Below, piece after piece: positions 23,742 through 32,535 of a DNA stretch of 64,000 nt. The first letter of the stretch is position 1. Every line of letters begins with the position of its first letter. A program made the position numbers and the translations under genes. The DNA lies in NCBI RefSeq assembly GCF_003664585.1, contig NZ_RCHI01000009.1, positions 1-64,000 of the forward strand, written 5' to 3'. The notes beneath the pieces are model-generated. The model had not been told where the DNA came from. It saw only the letters and a program-made list of their open reading frames with translations, and ran no database searches. The stretch is from Paenirhodobacter hankyongi. Lineage in GTDB: Bacteria > Pseudomonadota > Alphaproteobacteria > Rhodobacterales > Rhodobacteraceae.

Positions 23742-26240
23742 TCATTCGTTTTCGCGCAGCACCCGGGCCGGGCGGGCCGCCAGCGGGCGCAGCGCGAAGA
23801 CCAGCCCCGCGAGCAGAACCGCGCCGATGCCCCCCAGGGCAATCGCCACGGCCGGGCCGGGCGCAAAGCGATAGCTTGCCTCCATCACGAAATGCAGCAC
23901 CGCCCAGCCGGCGAGCGCGCCGACCGCGACGGCGATGATCCCGGCCGCGGCGCCGGCGAACGCCGCGCGCAGCGCAAAGGAGCGCAGGATCATCCCCCGC
24001 GTGGCGCCCAGCGTCTTCAGAAGCGCCGCCTCGCGCGCCCGTGCCCCCTCGCCCGCCGCCGCCGCGCCGATCAGCACGGTGAAGCCGGTCGCCAGCGTGA
24101 CCGAAGCCGCGAGCGCCACCGCCCGCGCGATGGTGGCAAGCGCCTCGCTCACCCGCGCGATGGCGTCGCGCACCCGGATCGCGGTGATGTTCGGGAAGGC
24201 GCGCGCCAGATCGCGCAGGATCGCCGCCTCGCTCGCCTCGGGGGCGTAGATCGTGGCAATGTCGGTGTGCGGCGCGCCCGCCAGCGCCGCGGGGTTCAGC
24301 GTCAACACGAAGCCGATGCCGGCGGTCGAGAAATCGACATCGCGCAGCGAGGTGATCGTCGCCTCGATGTCGCGGCCAAGGATGTTCACGATGACCCGGT
24401 CGCCCAGTTTCAGGCCGAGTTCCGCCGCCTCCTTCGCGGCAAAGCTGGCCTGCGGCGGACCGTCATACCCCTCGGGCCACCAGGTGCCCGCCGTCAGCCG
24501 CTCGCGCGGGGTGGCGGCGAAGGTCACACCGCGATCGCCGCGCAGCACCCAGTGATCGCCCGCCACCTCGCGCGCCGGACGGCCGTTGATCTGGGTGATG
24601 ACGCCGCGCAGCATCGGCGCGGTGTCGACGCGGCTCACCTCGGGGAAGGCCCGCAGCCGGGCGAGCAGCGGATCCAGCTGATCGGGCTGGATGTCGATGA
24701 TGAAATAGGCCGGCGCCACCTGCGGCAGGTCGCGCGCGATGGCGCCGCGCAGCCCGGCGTCGATCTGGCCCACGGCCGACAGCACCGACAGCCCGAGACC
24801 AAGCGACAGCACCACCGGCAGCACCTCGGAGCGCGGCCCGCCGATCGCGGCCAGCGCCGCATGCAGCGCGGGCCGGCCCTGTGCCAGCGGGATCGCCGCG
24901 CGGGCAAGCCCGCGCAGGCCAAGCGCCGCAAGCGCCAGCAGGCCAAGCGCGCCCGCGACGCCGGCAAAGGCCGCCAGCGTCAGCCCGACCTCGCCCGAAA
25001 GCGTGGCCGCCGCCCCGACCAGCACCGCCACCAGCGCGCCGATCAGCACCAGCGACCCCGCGGGCGGCAGACTGCGCCCGCGCCCGGTGCTGCGATAAAG
25101 CGTCGCCGCGCGCAGCGCCGACATCCGGCCCAGCGGCCAGAGCGCGAAGATCGCGGCCGTCAGCGCGCCGTAAAGCGCCGCCTCGAAGAGCGGGCGGGCC
25201 GACAGCCCGACCTCGACCGGCACCGGCATTGCCCGCGCGATGGCCCCCGCGGCGGCGAGCACCGCCCCCGCCCCCAGGATCAGCCCGGCCGCGATCCCCG
25301 CCGCGCCCAGCACCGCAAGCTGGATCAGGAAGGCCGCGCGGATCGTGCCCGAGGTCGCGCCCAGCGCGCGCAGCGTGGCGATGGTCTCGGCCTTGCGCTC
25401 GATCCAGGCCGAGACGGTGGCCGAGATCCCGACGCCGCCCACCGCAAGCCCCGCCAGCCCGACAAGGACCAGAAAGGTCGCCAGCCGGTCGGTGAACCGC
25501 TCGGCCCCCGGTGCGGCGCGGCGGCTGTCGCTCCAGCGCATCCCCGCCCCCTCGAACCGGGCCAGCGCCGCGGTCTTGAGCCCGTCGAGCCTCGCGCCCG
25601 CGGGCAGGGTGACCCGGTATTGGGTTTCGTAAAGCGAGCCCGGGGCGAGAAGCGGCCCGGCCTCGATCGCGGCGAGCGAGACGATGCTGCGCGGCCCGAA
25701 GGCGATGCCCCCGCCGGTACTGTCGGGCTCGCGCACGATCCGCGCCATCATCACGAAATCTTGCCCGCCCAGGGTGAAGCGGTCGCCCGGTTTCAGCCCC
25801 AGCCGGTCGGCCAGCACCGGATCGAGGAAGGCGCCCGGCACGCCGCCCTCTCCTGCCAGCGCCGCGGGCGGCAGCGGCGGGTCGAGCACCAGCGCCCCGG
25901 TCAGCGGATAGGCGCCATCGACCGCCTTCACCTGAGTGAGCGCATAGTCGTCGCCTGCGTTCAGCATCGAGCGGAACTCGACCAGTTCCGACAGACGCCC
26001 GGCATGGGCGGTGATCCAGTCGCGTTCCTCCGCCGTGGCGCGGCGATAGGTGAAGTCGTATTGCGCGTCACCGCCGAGCAGCACCGCGCCCTGATCGGCC
26101 AGCCCCGCCCGGATCGCACCGCGCACCAGCCCGACCGCGGCAATCGCCGCGACACCGAGCATCAGGCACAGCAGGAAGACCCGGAAGCCCCGAAGCCCGC
26201 CACGCAGCTCGCGCCGGGCGATGCGCCAGGCAAGGCTCAT
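23742..26240 (-). CDS. ybbP: ABC transporter permease of the YbbP/FtsX type
   Basis: An 832-aa permease with two FtsX-like repeats and about ten membrane segments. The first anchor is at 18-42 (RVFLLCLMLGVAAIAAVGLV), a long periplasmic domain follows, then helix clusters near 260-410 and 690-820. This is the YbbP form, where one chain replaces the LolC/LolE pair. YbbA-YbbP is thought to extract hydrophobic molecules from the inner membrane and is often found beside tesA, as here. The start codon overlaps the ybbA stop (ATGA). The TesA, YbbA and YbbP proteins are suspected to act together on acyl chains or lipids; this is inferred from recurrent linkage. Confidence 0.9.
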   Translation of the reverse strand: MSLAWRIARRELRGGLRGFRVFLLCLMLGVAAIAAVGLVRGAIRAGLADQGAVLLGGDAQYDFTYRRATAEERDWITAHAGRLSELVEFRSMLNAGDDYALTQVKAVDGAYPLTGALVLDPPLPPAALAGEGGVPGAFLDPVLADRLGLKPGDRFTLGGQDFVMMARIVREPDSTGGGIAFGPRSIVSLAAIEAGPLLAPGSLYETQYRVTLPAGARLDGLKTAALARFEGAGMRWSDSRRAAPGAERFTDRLATFLVLVGLAGLAVGGVGISATVSAWIERKAETIATLRALGATSGTIRAAFLIQLAVLGAAGIAAGLILGAGAVLAAAGAIARAMPVPVEVGLSARPLFEAALYGALTAAIFALWPLGRMSALRAATLYRSTGRGRSLPPAGSLVLIGALVAVLVGAAATLSGEVGLTLAAFAGVAGALGLLALAALGLRGLARAAIPLAQGRPALHAALAAIGGPRSEVLPVVLSLGLGLSVLSAVGQIDAGLRGAIARDLPQVAPAYFIIDIQPDQLDPLLARLRAFPEVSRVDTAPMLRGVITQINGRPAREVAGDHWVLRGDRGVTFAATPRERLTAGTWWPEGYDGPPQASFAAKEAAELGLKLGDRVIVNILGRDIEATITSLRDVDFSTAGIGFVLTLNPAALAGAPHTDIATIYAPEASEAAILRDLARAFPNITAIRVRDAIARVSEALATIARAVALAASVTLATGFTVLIGAAAAGEGARAREAALLKTLGATRGMILRSFALRAAFAGAAAGIIAVAVGALAGWAVLHFVMEASYRFAPGPAVAIALGGIGAVLLAGLVFALRPLAARPARVLRENE

Positions 26241-26908
26241 GCCCGCACCCGCCCGTCGGCGATCTGCACCACCCGGTCGCAGCGCGCCGCAAGCTCGGGG
26301 GCATGGGTAACAAGGACGAGCGTCGCCCCGTGCCGGTCGCGCAGACCGAAAAGCAGGTCCATGATCGCCGCGCCATTCGCCGCATCGAGGTTGCCGGTGG
26401 GCTCGTCCGCAAGCAGGATCGCCGGGCGCGGCGCCACGGCCCGGGCCAGCGCCACGCGCTGCTGCTCGCCCCCCGACATCTCGGACGGATAATGGCCGCG
26501 CCGATGCGCAAGACCCACGGCGGCAAGTTCGGCCTCGGCCCGCGCCCGGGCATCGCCCACCCCCGCGATCTCGAGCGGCAGCGCGACGTTTTCGAGCGCC
26601 GTCATCGTCGGCACCAGATGGAAGGACTGGAACACGATCCCCATCGTGCCGCGGCGGAAACGGGCCAGCGCGTCCTCGTCCATCGCCGTCAGGTCCTGCC
26701 CCAGCGCCGTGACCCGGCCGCCGCTCGCCCGCTCCAACCCGCCCATCAGCATCAGCAGCGAGGACTTGCCCGAGCCCGAGGGGCCGGTCAGCCCGACGCT
26801 CTCGCCCCGGTTGATGTTCAGCGAAATGCCGCGCAGGATCTCGACCGGGCCGGCATTGCCGTCAAGGGTGAGCCGGGCGTCGTCGAGCGAAAGGACCGTG
26901 TCCGTCAT
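26237..26908 (-). CDS. ybbA: ABC transporter ATP-binding protein YbbA
   Basis: A 223-aa ATPase of the MacB/LolD family, partner of YbbP. Walker A is GPSGSGKSS (about 41-49), the Q-loop VFQSFHLVPTMTALENV, the signature SGGEQQRVALARA (about 140), Walker B ILLADEPTGNLD and the switch His in LVTHAPELA. Its ATG (26908-26906) physically overlaps the ATG of the divergent tesA (26907-26909) in a TCATGA palindrome. No strong Shine-Dalgarno precedes it, and its promoter must lie inside tesA. Downstream it is coupled to ybbP by a 4-nt overlap. Confidence 0.94.
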   Translation of the reverse strand: MTDTVLSLDDARLTLDGNAGPVEILRGISLNINRGESVGLTGPSGSGKSSLLMLMGGLERASGGRVTALGQDLTAMDEDALARFRRGTMGIVFQSFHLVPTMTALENVALPLEIAGVGDARARAEAELAAVGLAHRRGHYPSEMSGGEQQRVALARAVAPRPAILLADEPTGNLDAANGAAIMDLLFGLRDRHGATLVLVTHAPELAARCDRVVQIADGRVRA

Positions 26909-27599
26909 GAGAAACCATTTTTCCGTGCCTGTCTTCGGATATGGGCCCCGCGCGCGGCTGTGCAAGCTGGCGGCGGCGGCTTTCCTCGCCCTCGCCCTGC
27001 CTGCCGCGGCGGAAGTGCCCGAGGTGCTGGCCTTCGGCGACAGCCTGACCCAGGGCTACGGGCTGATGCCGGGCGAGGGGCTGGTGCCGCAGCTGCAGGG
27101 GTGGCTCGCCGCGCAGGGGAGCGCGGTGCAGGTGGTGAACGCCGGCGTCTCGGGCGACACCACGGCCGGCGGGCGGGCGCGGATCGACTGGTCACTGACG
27201 CCCGGGATCGACGCGGTGATCGTGGAACTTGGCGGCAACGACCTGCTGCGCGGCCTGCCGCCCGCCGCGGCGCGCGCGAACCTGGACGCGATTCTGGCCG
27301 CGGTGACGGCACGCGGGCTGCCGGTGCTCTTGGTGGGGCTGCCGGCGCCCGGCAATTACGGCCCCGCCTACAAGGCCGAGTTCGACGCGATCTGGCCCGC
27401 GCTTGCGGCGAAGTATCACGCCCTGCTGCTGCCCGATCTGCTCGCGCCGATTGCCGCGCTGCCGCCCGAGGAGCGCGCCGCGCGCGGGCTGATGCAGGGC
27501 GACAACATCCACCCCTCGGCCGCGGGGGTGAAGCTGGTGGTGGCGGAACTTGGCCCGAAGGTGCTCGAACTGCTGGCAAAGGCGCAGCCCGCGCCCTGA
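26907..27599 (+). CDS. tesA: arylesterase / acyl-CoA thioesterase I (GDSL family), exported
   Basis: A 230-aa SGNH/GDSL hydrolase with broad esterase, thioesterase and lysophospholipase activity. The signal sequence runs to about residue 35 (LCKLAAAAFLALALPAAAE), so the enzyme is periplasmic. Catalytic blocks are FGDSLTQGYG (Ser nucleophile, about 44-47), Gly in NAGVSGDT, GGND (block III) and the C-terminal DNIHPSAAG that supplies Asp and His. The annotated ATG sits inside the ybbA start codon. A GTG about 20 nt downstream would give a shorter and more typical signal peptide, so the exact start is open. Divergent from ybbAP and convergent with the MFS gene, with only 2 nt between stops. Confidence 0.92.
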   Translation: MRNHFSVPVFGYGPRARLCKLAAAAFLALALPAAAEVPEVLAFGDSLTQGYGLMPGEGLVPQLQGWLAAQGSAVQVVNAGVSGDTTAGGRARIDWSLTPGIDAVIVELGGNDLLRGLPPAAARANLDAILAAVTARGLPVLLVGLPAPGNYGPAYKAEFDAIWPALAAKYHALLLPDLLAPIAALPPEERAARGLMQGDNIHPSAAGVKLVVAELGPKVLELLAKAQPAP

Positions 27600-27601
27600 G
27601 C

Positions 27602-28807
27602 TCAGACCGGGCGGCGGTCCATCCACCACAGCATGCCGGCGCCCAGCACGCCCAGACCCGCGCCCAGCCCGGCCACGAGCCCATAGCCGCCAAGCGTGGT
27701 GCCGATCGCGAAGGTGGCGGCGCAGATGCCGTCGCCCGCAAGCTTTTGCAGCGCCATCAGCGAGGCGCCGGCACCTGGGCGGTCGCTGAGCAGCTCCTGC
27801 AGATAGGCCATCGGCTGGGTCAGCACGATCGCCCCCCCCGCGGCGCCCGGCAGCATCAGCAACCAGACGAAGGGGGTGCCGGCCAGAAGCGGGATGCCGG
27901 CGAGGTGGACGGCGTAAAGCGCCATGCCCACCCAGATCAGGCTGCGCGCCTCGACCCGGCCCAGAATGCGCGGCAGCGCCAGCATGAAGGGCACCTCGAG
28001 CCCGGCCATGATGCCCGCGTAAAGCGCCGTCGCCCCGGCGCCCCGCCCCGGCACCGCCGCGAAGACAAGGCCGATGACGACGAGGTAAAGCGTCACCGCG
28101 CCATGGATCGTGCCGAGCGCCAGCACCCGCGCCAGCACCCGCCCGCCGGCGATCTCGCCCAGCGACTGGCGGAAGGTGAGCCCCGAGCGGGTGTCGCTCC
28201 AGCGCGTCGCGCCATCGCGGGGCCAGAACAGCGCGGTGAGGGCGAGGATCGCGACCGAGAGCGTGAGGCACACGGGATAGACCGCGGTCAGCGGCGTGCC
28301 GGCGCGGAAGGCCACCGCCCAGACCGGCAGAACCACCACCCACGGCACCGCGAAAAGCGCGCGCAGCGTGCTTTGCACGGCGCGGCGGTCTTCCTCGGGG
28401 TGGGTGGAGGCGGCAAGACGGGCCAGCGCGAAAAGCTGGCCGAAGAACGAGCCCGACAGCGGCAGGAGCAGCGCATGGGCAAACGCGAAGCCCGGCGCGT
28501 TCGGCGCAAGGATCACCATCCCGGTGCCCAGCGTCAGGAACGCCCCGGTGACGAGCGCGATGCCGCGCCGGTTCGCGCGCTGATCGGCGAGGATGCCGAA
28601 CACCACCGAGGACGAGACGGCGATCGCCGAGGCCACGACCAGCAGCACCGAAAAGGCACTGTCGCTCAGGTGAAAGACGGTGACCGCCAGCGCCGAGACA
28701 TAGGGGGCCATGGTCGCCGCATGGGCGCCATAGAGCACCAGAAGCGCGGCGGCGAGCAGCAGCGCGGGGTCACGCAGGATCGGTCGGAACGGGGCAAGAA
28801 ACGGCAT
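27602..28807 (-). CDS. MFS transporter
   Basis: A 401-aa major facilitator protein with twelve predicted membrane helices. The loop between helices 2 and 3 carries GILADQRANRRGIAL, the usual MFS motif A position. The general look (short loops, a Gly-rich helix 11) recalls sugar-efflux or drug-efflux MFS proteins, but I cannot give a substrate. The start at 28807 was chosen because GAGGTGACA precedes it; an in-frame ATG five codons upstream has no ribosome binding site. A single gene, convergent with tesA, with no regulator alongside. Confidence 0.82.
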   Translation of the reverse strand: MPFLAPFRPILRDPALLLAAALLVLYGAHAATMAPYVSALAVTVFHLSDSAFSVLLVVASAIAVSSSVVFGILADQRANRRGIALVTGAFLTLGTGMVILAPNAPGFAFAHALLLPLSGSFFGQLFALARLAASTHPEEDRRAVQSTLRALFAVPWVVVLPVWAVAFRAGTPLTAVYPVCLTLSVAILALTALFWPRDGATRWSDTRSGLTFRQSLGEIAGGRVLARVLALGTIHGAVTLYLVVIGLVFAAVPGRGAGATALYAGIMAGLEVPFMLALPRILGRVEARSLIWVGMALYAVHLAGIPLLAGTPFVWLLMLPGAAGGAIVLTQPMAYLQELLSDRPGAGASLMALQKLAGDGICAATFAIGTTLGGYGLVAGLGAGLGVLGAGMLWWMDRRPV

Positions 28808-28882
28808 TGTCACCTCGGGCAATGCCGCCTCATGCGCCGGGGCGCGGCGTGATGCAAGGGGGCGCCGGGGGCGCCCTGCGGC

Positions 28883-30259
28883 TCAGGGCAGCATCTTGCC
28901 GGGGTTCAGGATCCCCTTCGGATCAAGCGCCGCCTTGATTGCCGCCATCACGCTCAGCGCGACCGGGTCCTTGTGCGCGGCAAGCGTCGCGCGTTTCGAC
29001 AGCCCGACCCCGTGCTCGGCCGAGAAGCTGCCGCCAAGCGCCACCGCCTCGCCGGCGATCGCGGCGCGGATCGCGGCCAGATGGCTCGCCTCGTCGCGGC
29101 CCGGATAGACCGAGTAATGGATGTTGCCGTCGCCCAGATGCGCCACGAGGAAGACCTCGGCCTCGGGGTCGAGCGTGGCAAGCCGCAGCTCCATCCGGGT
29201 CAGGAACTCCTGCAGCCGGTCAAGCGGCAGCGCAACGTCGGTGTCGACCATCACCGGCTGCACAAAGGTGATCTCGGCCGCGGATTCGCGCATCGTCCAG
29301 AGCCGGCGGCGCTGTGCCTCCGAGGTCGCGACCACCGCCTCGGTGAGCGAGCCGTCCTCGAGCGCGCTCTCGAGCAGGGTCTCGAGCCGCTCGACCGGAT
29401 CCTCGCCGGCGATCGTGGTCGCGATCTCGACCATCACGTTCACCGCGCAGGGCTCGAACGGGCAGGCAAGCTCGGGTTTCAGCCGGCCAAGACGCTCCAT
29501 GTAATGGGCGGGCATGAACTCGAAGGCCTCGACGGCGCCGCCGCTGCCGGCCTGCAGCCGGTGCAACAGCGCGAGCGCCCCCTCGAGCGTGTCCATGCCC
29601 AGAAGCGCGGTCGCATGGGCAACCGGCGCCGGCGCCAGCTTCAGCACCGCCGCGGTGATGACGCCGAGCGTGCCCTCGGCCCCGATCATCAGATCGCGCA
29701 GATCATAGCCGCTGTTGTCCTTGTGCAGCCCGGTCAGCAGGTTCATCACCCGCCCGTCGGCCAGCACCACCTCGATGCCCAGGCACAGCGCCCGCGCATT
29801 GCCATAGCGCAGCACGTTCGAGCCACCGGCATTGGTCGAGAGGAACCCGCCCACCATCGCCGAGCCCTTCGCCCCGAAGGTCAGCGGGAAGACAAGCCCG
29901 TGGCGCGCCGCCTCGTCGTGCAACGTTTCAAGGATCACCCCCGCCTCGGCGGTGATCGTGCGCGCGGCGGGGTTCACCTCGCGCAGCCGGTTCATCCGTG
30001 CGAGCGACAGCATCAGCGCCCCCTCGGCCGCGGCGCCGCCGTTCATCCCGGTATTGCCGCCCACCGGCACCACCGGCGTGCCGGTCTCGCTTGCAAGCCG
30101 CAGCACCGCGGAAACTTCCTCGGTCGAGCCCGGGCGCAGCACCGCAAGCGGGGTCCAGTGATAGTGCCCGGTCCAGTCGTCGCGGTAGCCCGCGGTGTCG
30201 TCACCGGTCAGCACATGGGCGGGGCCGATCAGGTCACGCAGGCGGTCGAGAAGGGTCAT
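28883..30259 (-). CDS. FAD-linked oxidase, D-2-hydroxyglutarate/D-lactate dehydrogenase type
   Basis: A 458-aa flavoprotein with an N-terminal PCMH-type FAD domain (PVGGNTGMNGGA near 67-78, AEAGVILETLHD, GTLGVITAAVLKL) and a C-terminal FAD-oxidase_C domain. Metal-binding HLGDGNIHY (about 378-386), SAEHGVGLSK and the closing NPGKMLP place it in the D2HGDH/GlcD/DLD group. The likely reaction is oxidation of a D-2-hydroxyacid with electrons going to the quinone pool or ETF. Length and the GDGNIHY motif fit D-2-hydroxyglutarate dehydrogenase. GGGAGACCCGC is just upstream of the ATG. Monocistronic between the MFS gene and hemC. Confidence 0.88.
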   Translation of the reverse strand: MTLLDRLRDLIGPAHVLTGDDTAGYRDDWTGHYHWTPLAVLRPGSTEEVSAVLRLASETGTPVVPVGGNTGMNGGAAAEGALMLSLARMNRLREVNPAARTITAEAGVILETLHDEAARHGLVFPLTFGAKGSAMVGGFLSTNAGGSNVLRYGNARALCLGIEVVLADGRVMNLLTGLHKDNSGYDLRDLMIGAEGTLGVITAAVLKLAPAPVAHATALLGMDTLEGALALLHRLQAGSGGAVEAFEFMPAHYMERLGRLKPELACPFEPCAVNVMVEIATTIAGEDPVERLETLLESALEDGSLTEAVVATSEAQRRRLWTMRESAAEITFVQPVMVDTDVALPLDRLQEFLTRMELRLATLDPEAEVFLVAHLGDGNIHYSVYPGRDEASHLAAIRAAIAGEAVALGGSFSAEHGVGLSKRATLAAHKDPVALSVMAAIKAALDPKGILNPGKMLP

Positions 30260-30353
30260 GCGGGTCTCCCGTGGATGCGGCGGCCGCCACCCCGGGGCGT
30301 TCGGGCGCTGTCCGCGCCAGTGCCCCCCGGAGGCGACCGTCATCGCGGCCGGC

Positions 30354-31307
30354 TCAGCGCCAGTCGAAAAAGCCTTTCGGCGCCTGCGCGAGCAGCCGGC
30401 GCGCCAGATCGGCACCAAGCGCGGCGCCTTCGGTCAGCGGCCCGTGCGCCTCGCCCGGGATCGACTCGGAACCATCCGGGCGCAGGATCTCGCCGCGCAG
30501 CCAGAGCCGGTCGCCGACAATCTCGGCAAGCCCCGCAATCGGCGTCTCGCACGAGCCGTCGAGCGTGGCGAGGAAGCTGCGCTCGGCCGCAAGACGCACC
30601 CCCGTGGGCCGGTCGTGGATCGCGGCGAGCAGATCGGCGCAGCGCGTGTCGGCCGTGCGCCGCTCGATCCCGATGGCGCCCTGCGCGACGGCGGGCAGCA
30701 TCTCGTCGGGGCCGATGGCAGAGCGCGCGACCTCGGCCTTGCCCAACCGGTTCAGCCCGGCCATGGCAAGGAAGGTGGCATCCGCCACCCCGTCCTCGAG
30801 CTTCTTCAGCCGGGTCTGCACATTGCCGCGGAACTCGACCAGCTTCAGATCGGGCCGGCGGTTTGCCAGCTGCGCCCGCCGGCGCAGGCTCGACGAGCCG
30901 ACGACCGCGCCCTCGGGCAGATCGGCGAGGCTTGCATAGCGCATCGAGACGAAGGCGTCGCGGGTGTCCTCGCGCGGCAGGAAGCAGTCGAGCAGCAGCC
31001 CCTCGGGCTGGGCCGTCGGCATGTCCTTCATCGAATGCACCGCGATGTCGATCGCACCCGAGACGAGCGCCTCCTCGATCTCCTTGGTGAACAGGCCCTT
31101 GCCGCCAAGCGCCTTCAGCGGCTGGTCGGCCGCGATCAGCGCGGCATTGTCGCCGGTGGTGCGGATCACCACGATCTCGAAGGCCTCCGGCGGCAGGTCA
31201 TGCGCCGCACTCAGCCGCGCGCGGGTCTCATGAGCCTGCGCGAGCGCGAGCGGCGAGCCGCGGGTGCCGATCTTCAGCGGGTCCGTTGCGGAGGGCATCT
31301 GTTTCAT
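30354..31307 (-). CDS. hemC: hydroxymethylbilane synthase (porphobilinogen deaminase)
   Basis: Condenses four porphobilinogens to hydroxymethylbilane in haem and bacteriochlorophyll synthesis, 317 aa. Family blocks are IGTRGSPLALAQ (about 13-24), TTGD, GGKGLFTKEIEEAL, DIAVHSMKDMP (the catalytic Asp region), GSSSLRRRAQL, EFRGNVQTRLKKL and the cofactor cysteine in DGSCETPI (about 247). The start is one of three closely spaced ATGs (31319, 31307, 31298), none with a strong Shine-Dalgarno; I chose 31307. Divergent from hemE across about 106 nt, an arrangement known from other Rhodobacter relatives. Confidence 0.95.
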   Translation of the reverse strand: MKQMPSATDPLKIGTRGSPLALAQAHETRARLSAAHDLPPEAFEIVVIRTTGDNAALIAADQPLKALGGKGLFTKEIEEALVSGAIDIAVHSMKDMPTAQPEGLLLDCFLPREDTRDAFVSMRYASLADLPEGAVVGSSSLRRRAQLANRRPDLKLVEFRGNVQTRLKKLEDGVADATFLAMAGLNRLGKAEVARSAIGPDEMLPAVAQGAIGIERRTADTRCADLLAAIHDRPTGVRLAAERSFLATLDGSCETPIAGLAEIVGDRLWLRGEILRPDGSESIPGEAHGPLTEGAALGADLARRLLAQAPKGFFDWR

Positions 31308-31365
31308 GGCCCACGGCATAGCCGCGACCGATTGCCCGCGCAAGCGGGGCGAACGTGCGCAATGC

Positions 31366-31394
31366 TTGACAATCGGCCGCAGCCCGCGATGAAG
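31366..31394 (+). promoter_or_regulatory. possible sigma-70-type promoter for hemE
   Basis: A perfect -35 TTGACA (31366-31371) is followed after 17 nt by ATGAAG (31389-31394), a weak -10. A start near 31401 would leave a leader of about 13 nt before the hemE ATG at 31414. Confidence 0.35.
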
Positions 31395-31413
31395 AGGGGC
31401 AAAGGAGATCCCG

Positions 31414-32445
31414 ATGAGCGACAAGACGATCCTGCGCGCGCTGCGTGGCGAGGTGCTGCCCACCCCTCCGGTCTGGATGATGCGGCAGGCGGGCCGCTAC
31501 CTGCCCGAATATCGCGCGACCCGGGCGCAGGCGGGGGATTTCCTCTCGCTGTGCTACAATTCCGAGCTTGCGGCCGAGGTCACGCTGCAGCCGATCCGCC
31601 GCTATGGCTTCGACGCGGCGATCCTGTTCGCCGACATCCTGCTTCTGCCGCAGGCGCTTGGCGTCGATCTGTGGTTCGAGACCGGCGAAGGCCCGCGGAT
31701 GTCGACCACCACGACGCCCGCCGAGCTGGCCGCGCTGAAGGGCTGCGACGACATCCACGACACGCTTGCCCCGATCTACGAGACGGTGCGGATCCTGCGC
31801 CGCGAACTGCCGTCGGAGACCACGCTGATCGGTTTTGCCGGCGCGCCCTGGACCGTCGCGACCTACATGATCGCCGGCCACGGCACCCGCGACCAGGGCC
31901 CGGCGCATGCGCTGAAGGCCACCGATCGCGCCACCTTCGCCGGCATCATCGACCGGCTGACCGAGGCGACGGTCGAGTATCTGGCAAAACAGGTCGAGGC
32001 CGGGGCCGAGGTCGTCAAGCTCTTCGACAGCTGGGCGGGCAGCCTGAAGGGCCAGGATTTCGAGGATTTCGCGGTGGCCCCCACGGCACGGATCATCGCG
32101 GAGCTGAAGGCGCGCTTCCCGGGCCTGCCAGTCATCGCCTTCCCGCGCGAGGCGGGCGAGGGCTATGTCGGCTTTGCGAAGAAGACCGGCGCCGATTGTG
32201 TCGCGATCGACAATTCGGTCTCGGCCGACTGGGCGGCGGCGCATGTGCAGAAGGACGGCTGCGTGCAGGGCAACCTTGACCCCCGTCACATGGTGACCGG
32301 CGGCGACGCGCTGGTCGAGGCGACGCGCGAGGTGGTGCGCGCCTTCTCGAAGGGGCCGCATATCTTCAACCTCGGCCATGGCATCACCCCCGACGCCGAT
32401 CCCGAGAATGTCGCGCTGATGGTCGAGACGATCCGCAAGGGATAG
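31414..32445 (+). CDS. hemE: uroporphyrinogen decarboxylase
   Basis: Decarboxylates the four acetate side chains of uroporphyrinogen III to give coproporphyrinogen III, 343 aa. The N-terminal signature [16 protein letters not shown] (about 19-34) supplies the conserved Arg residues. Also present are [12 protein letters not shown] (catalytic Asp), [14 protein letters not shown], the FDSWAG motif and the C-terminal [20 protein letters not shown] sits 8 nt before the ATG. Transcribed divergently from hemC. A strong bidirectional terminator follows at 32496-32524. Confidence 0.97.
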   Translation: MSDKTILRALRGEVLPTPPVWMMRQAGRYLPEYRATRAQAGDFLSLCYNSELAAEVTLQPIRRYGFDAAILFADILLLPQALGVDLWFETGEGPRMSTTTTPAELAALKGCDDIHDTLAPIYETVRILRRELPSETTLIGFAGAPWTVATYMIAGHGTRDQGPAHALKATDRATFAGIIDRLTEATVEYLAKQVEAGAEVVKLFDSWAGSLKGQDFEDFAVAPTARIIAELKARFPGLPVIAFPREAGEGYVGFAKKTGADCVAIDNSVSADWAAAHVQKDGCVQGNLDPRHMVTGGDALVEATREVVRAFSKGPHIFNLGHGITPDADPENVALMVETIRKG

Positions 32446-32495
32446 GGCCCGCGACCGCCGGGGCCGGCCCCGGCGAAGATGCGTATTCATGCGAA

Positions 32496-32524
32496 GAAAA
32501 AAAGGGGCCGCGAGGCCCCTTTTG
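32496..32524. terminator. bidirectional rho-independent terminator, hemE / helicase
   Basis: The stem GGGGCC/GGCCCC with GCGA loop is flanked by seven A on the left and four T on the right, so it works in both directions for hemE and the converging helicase gene. Confidence 0.88.
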
Positions 32525-32535
32525 TCATTCGCGGA

